Position numbers and translations under genes: made by a program
Assembly: GCA_002317435.1 (NCBI GenBank)
Contig: DCIQ01000178.1
Location: forward strand, 1-7,289
Origin: Bacteroidales bacterium UBA1722
GTDB lineage: Bacteria > Bacteroidota > Bacteroidia > Bacteroidales > UBA932
DNA length: 7,289 nt
Direction of reading: 5' to 3'
Part shown: positions 5,767 through 7,289 of the stretch, in pieces
Layout: each line of letters starts with the position of its first letter
Numbering within the stretch: position 1 is the first letter of the stretch
The notes under the pieces: generated by a model
What the model was told of the DNA's origin: nothing
Database searches by the model: none
The model's input: only the letters and a program-made list of their open reading frames with translations

Positions 5767-6762
5767 CTAGTCACAAAGTGAGAATCTGTAGAAACCTGTA
5801 ACCTTGACATCAGGATCCACGCCTGCAAGATATTCCTTCACGGAGATCTTGCCGACCTGTACGAACTCCTGCTCTTCGAGGGTGGATTCCTTGAAGAACT
5901 TGGTCAGACGACCCTGAGCGATATTCTGAATCATCTGCTCGGGGAGGTTGGCGGCTTTCTGCTCAGCGACGGTCTTGATAATCTCGCGGGCCTGCTGCGC
6001 CTGTTCAGGAGTAATCCAGCCTTTGCCCATGTTAGATTCGATATGAGCTTCGCTGTCCACGTGAGCAGGGTTGATGCCGGCTTTCTTCAGAGCGGCTTCA
6101 ACAGCTTTGGCTATCTGTTCTTCTTTCGTCTTCTCTATGGCGATCTCCAGTTCTTTCTCCACCACTGACTTGGGGCAGTCGTTACGGGAGATGGAAACGG
6201 GATTCATTGCAGTAACCTGCATCGCTATCTCCTTGCCCACATGAGCATCGATGGCCTTGCTGAAAGCCACGATGGATGAAACCTTGTTGTTCATGTGGAT
6301 GTATGGAGCGATGAAATTACCTACAAGTTTCGCATAGAAAGGAACGGCGTGTTTCTCACCGGTCTTACCGGTCTGGGCTGTGATTACCTCCGCAACAGTC
6401 TGACCGTTGGCGGTAACTACGTCCATCAGAGCGTCCTTGTCGGCAGGAAGAGCGGCGAGAGCGGCATCCGCTATGAGGGCGGCGGCTTCCTTGAACTCGG
6501 CGGTATTGGCGACAAAGTCAGTTTCGCAACCGAGGCATACGAGAACGGCGGTATTGCCTTCTGCGCTGACCTTGGCCACTACAGAACCTTCCGAAGTCTC
6601 ACGGTCAGCACGTTTGGCAGCCACGAGCTTACCTTTTTCACGGATGATTTCCTGAGCCTTGTCATAGTCTCCATTGGCTTCCACAAGAGCCTTCTTGCAG
6701 TCCATCATACCGGCACCTGTCATCTTGCGAAGTTTCGCGACGTCAGCAGCTTTAATTTCCAT
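5767..6762 (-). CDS. tsf: Translation elongation factor Ts
   Basis: A 331-residue guanine-nucleotide exchange factor that releases GDP from EF-Tu so it can be recharged with GTP. The N-terminal UBA-like domain (about 4-40) contains VAKLRKMTGAGMMDCKKAL. The conserved EF-Tu contact motif TDFV is at 81-84 in CETDFVANT, preceded by KRADRETSEG (50-59). The dimerisation core follows, with a second signature IAMQVTAMNP (about 179-188). The C-terminal part (HLES-like HIESNMGKGWIT, then LPEQMIQNIAQGRLTKFFKE) is the longer Bacteroidota form, compared with 283 residues in E. coli. It begins 11 bases after the rpsB stop, with no clear Shine-Dalgarno sequence, and is the last gene before a strong terminator. 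The ATG at 6762 gives the standard N-terminus. Confidence 0.97.
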   Translation of the reverse strand: MEIKAADVAKLRKMTGAGMMDCKKALVEANGDYDKAQEIIREKGKLVAAKRADRETSEGSVVAKVSAEGNTAVLVCLGCETDFVANTAEFKEAAALIADAALAALPADKDALMDVVTANGQTVAEVITAQTGKTGEKHAVPFYAKLVGNFIAPYIHMNNKVSSIVAFSKAIDAHVGKEIAMQVTAMNPVSISRNDCPKSVVEKELEIAIEKTKEEQIAKAVEAALKKAGINPAHVDSEAHIESNMGKGWITPEQAQQAREIIKTVAEQKAANLPEQMIQNIAQGRLTKFFKESTLEEQEFVQVGKISVKEYLAGVDPDVKVTGFYRFSLCD

Positions 6763-6773
6763 ATCAGTGCTAA

Positions 6774-7289
6774 TTATTCGTTTTTGGGTTCAACTTCAGC
6801 TTCAGGAGCATTTTCTTCTGCCTTGGGACCATTCCTGCGTGAACGGATCTTCTTGGCGGGAACTTCTTCAGCGGCTTTGGCCTCTTCTTCCTTATCCTTC
6901 TCGAGTTTCCTTTCTTCGAGTCCTTCCTTCATCGCGGCACAAAGTGCCGTGAGAACTGCAGATACACTCTTGGCGGCATCATCGTTGGCGGGAATCACAT
7001 AATCAATGGGGGTAGGATCGCAACAAGTATCAACCATAGCGATTACCGGGATATGAAGGCGGTTGGCTTCTTTCACTGCATTCATCTCTTTCTGCACGTC
7101 AACTACGAAAAGTGCGGAGGGGAGACGGTTCATATCAGCGATGGAGCCGAGGTTCTTCTCGAGTTTGGCTCTCTGGCGGGTGATCTGAAGACGTTCGCGT
7201 TTTGCCAATGTTTCGAAAGTACCATCGGTGATCATCTTGTCGATGGTATTCATTTTCTTGACGGCCTTGCGGATGGTGGGGAAGTTGGT
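6774..7289 (-). CDS. rpsB: 30S ribosomal protein S2, C-terminal part (5' end beyond window)
   Basis: The reading frame is open to the right edge, giving 171 residues and lacking roughly the first 110. It enters at TNFPTIRKAVKKMNTIDKM, the central S2 segment; the Met whose codon starts at 7253 is internal, not the start. Next come the helical hairpin region (KRERLQITRQRAKLEKNLG), PSALFVVDVQKEMNAVKEANRLHIPVIAMVDT and the signature DPTPIDYVIPANDDAAKSV. S2 binds the back of the 30S subunit late in assembly. After the conserved domain the protein runs into a low-complexity tail of about 50 residues rich in Glu, Lys and Ala, with a basic KKIRSRRNG island. It is co-transcribed with tsf, 11 bases downstream, the common bacterial order. 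Confidence 0.96.
   Translation of the reverse strand, partial: TNFPTIRKAVKKMNTIDKMITDGTFETLAKRERLQITRQRAKLEKNLGSIADMNRLPSALFVVDVQKEMNAVKEANRLHIPVIAMVDTCCDPTPIDYVIPANDDAAKSVSAVLTALCAAMKEGLEERKLEKDKEEEAKAAEEVPAKKIRSRRNGPKAEENAPEAEVEPKNE

Noticed and set aside
5631..5828. 65-codon minus-strand frame across the tsf end and terminator
   Set aside because: It overlaps the tsf C-terminus in another frame and reads through the terminator hairpin; the peptide has no recognisable feature.
6295..7002. 235-codon plus-strand open frame across tsf and rpsB
   Set aside because: It spans two certain, oppositely oriented genes and their short gap, and ends in Ser/Ala-rich low-complexity sequence produced by the antisense of the S2 tail.
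1..7289. Mobile element, CRISPR, phage or defence system
   Set aside because: No transposase, integrase, nuclease, repeat-spacer array or terminal inverted repeats are visible; all coding space is filled by recognised core or metabolic genes and one efflux unit.

Overview
The window looks like ordinary chromosomal DNA from a member of the Bacteroidota, most likely Bacteroidales. The proteins resemble that group: a DusB opening with APMEDVTD, a long EF-Ts of 331 residues, and a ribosomal protein S2 with a charged C-terminal tail next to EF-Ts. Several intergenic gaps carry exact matches to the Bacteroides-type -7 promoter element TAnnTTTG, and most starts lack a Shine-Dalgarno sequence. Base composition is close to balanced, so the genus cannot be fixed from sequence alone. 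I see no mobile element, CRISPR array, tRNA, rRNA or phage gene.

Layout, left to right. Positions 1-942 (minus strand) hold a TetR-family regulator followed, with a 4-base ATGA overlap, by the N-terminal part of a TolC-family outer-membrane efflux protein that runs off the left edge. This is the front of a probable drug or solvent efflux operon. Its promoter (968-998) has a perfect inverted repeat in the spacer between the -33 and -7 elements, a good candidate operator for autorepression. Positions 1041-2018 (minus) encode a tRNA-dihydrouridine synthase (DusB type). It diverges from the ATP-type 6-phosphofructokinase gene pfkA (2077-3063, plus) across a 58-bp gap where two candidate -7 boxes sit back to back.

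Positions 3146-4336 (minus) encode 2-amino-3-ketobutyrate CoA ligase (kbl). It converges on pfkA over an 82-bp gap with a two-way hairpin terminator and a separate 15-bp palindrome. Positions 4402-5634 (minus) encode L-rhamnose isomerase (rhaA), with no other rhamnose gene in view. Positions 5767-7289 (minus) hold the end of rpsB and complete tsf in the usual rpsB-tsf order, closed by a strong intrinsic terminator with a GNRA-type loop.

The genes form several independent transcription units: translation (rpsB-tsf), sugar isomerisation (rhaA), threonine/glycine metabolism (kbl), glycolysis (pfkA), tRNA modification (dusB) and regulated efflux (tetR-tolC). I found no evidence of a new multi-gene system. 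The items most worth a second look are regulatory: the tetR promoter-operator, the divergent dusB/pfkA promoter pair, and the repeat around the rhaA promoter.
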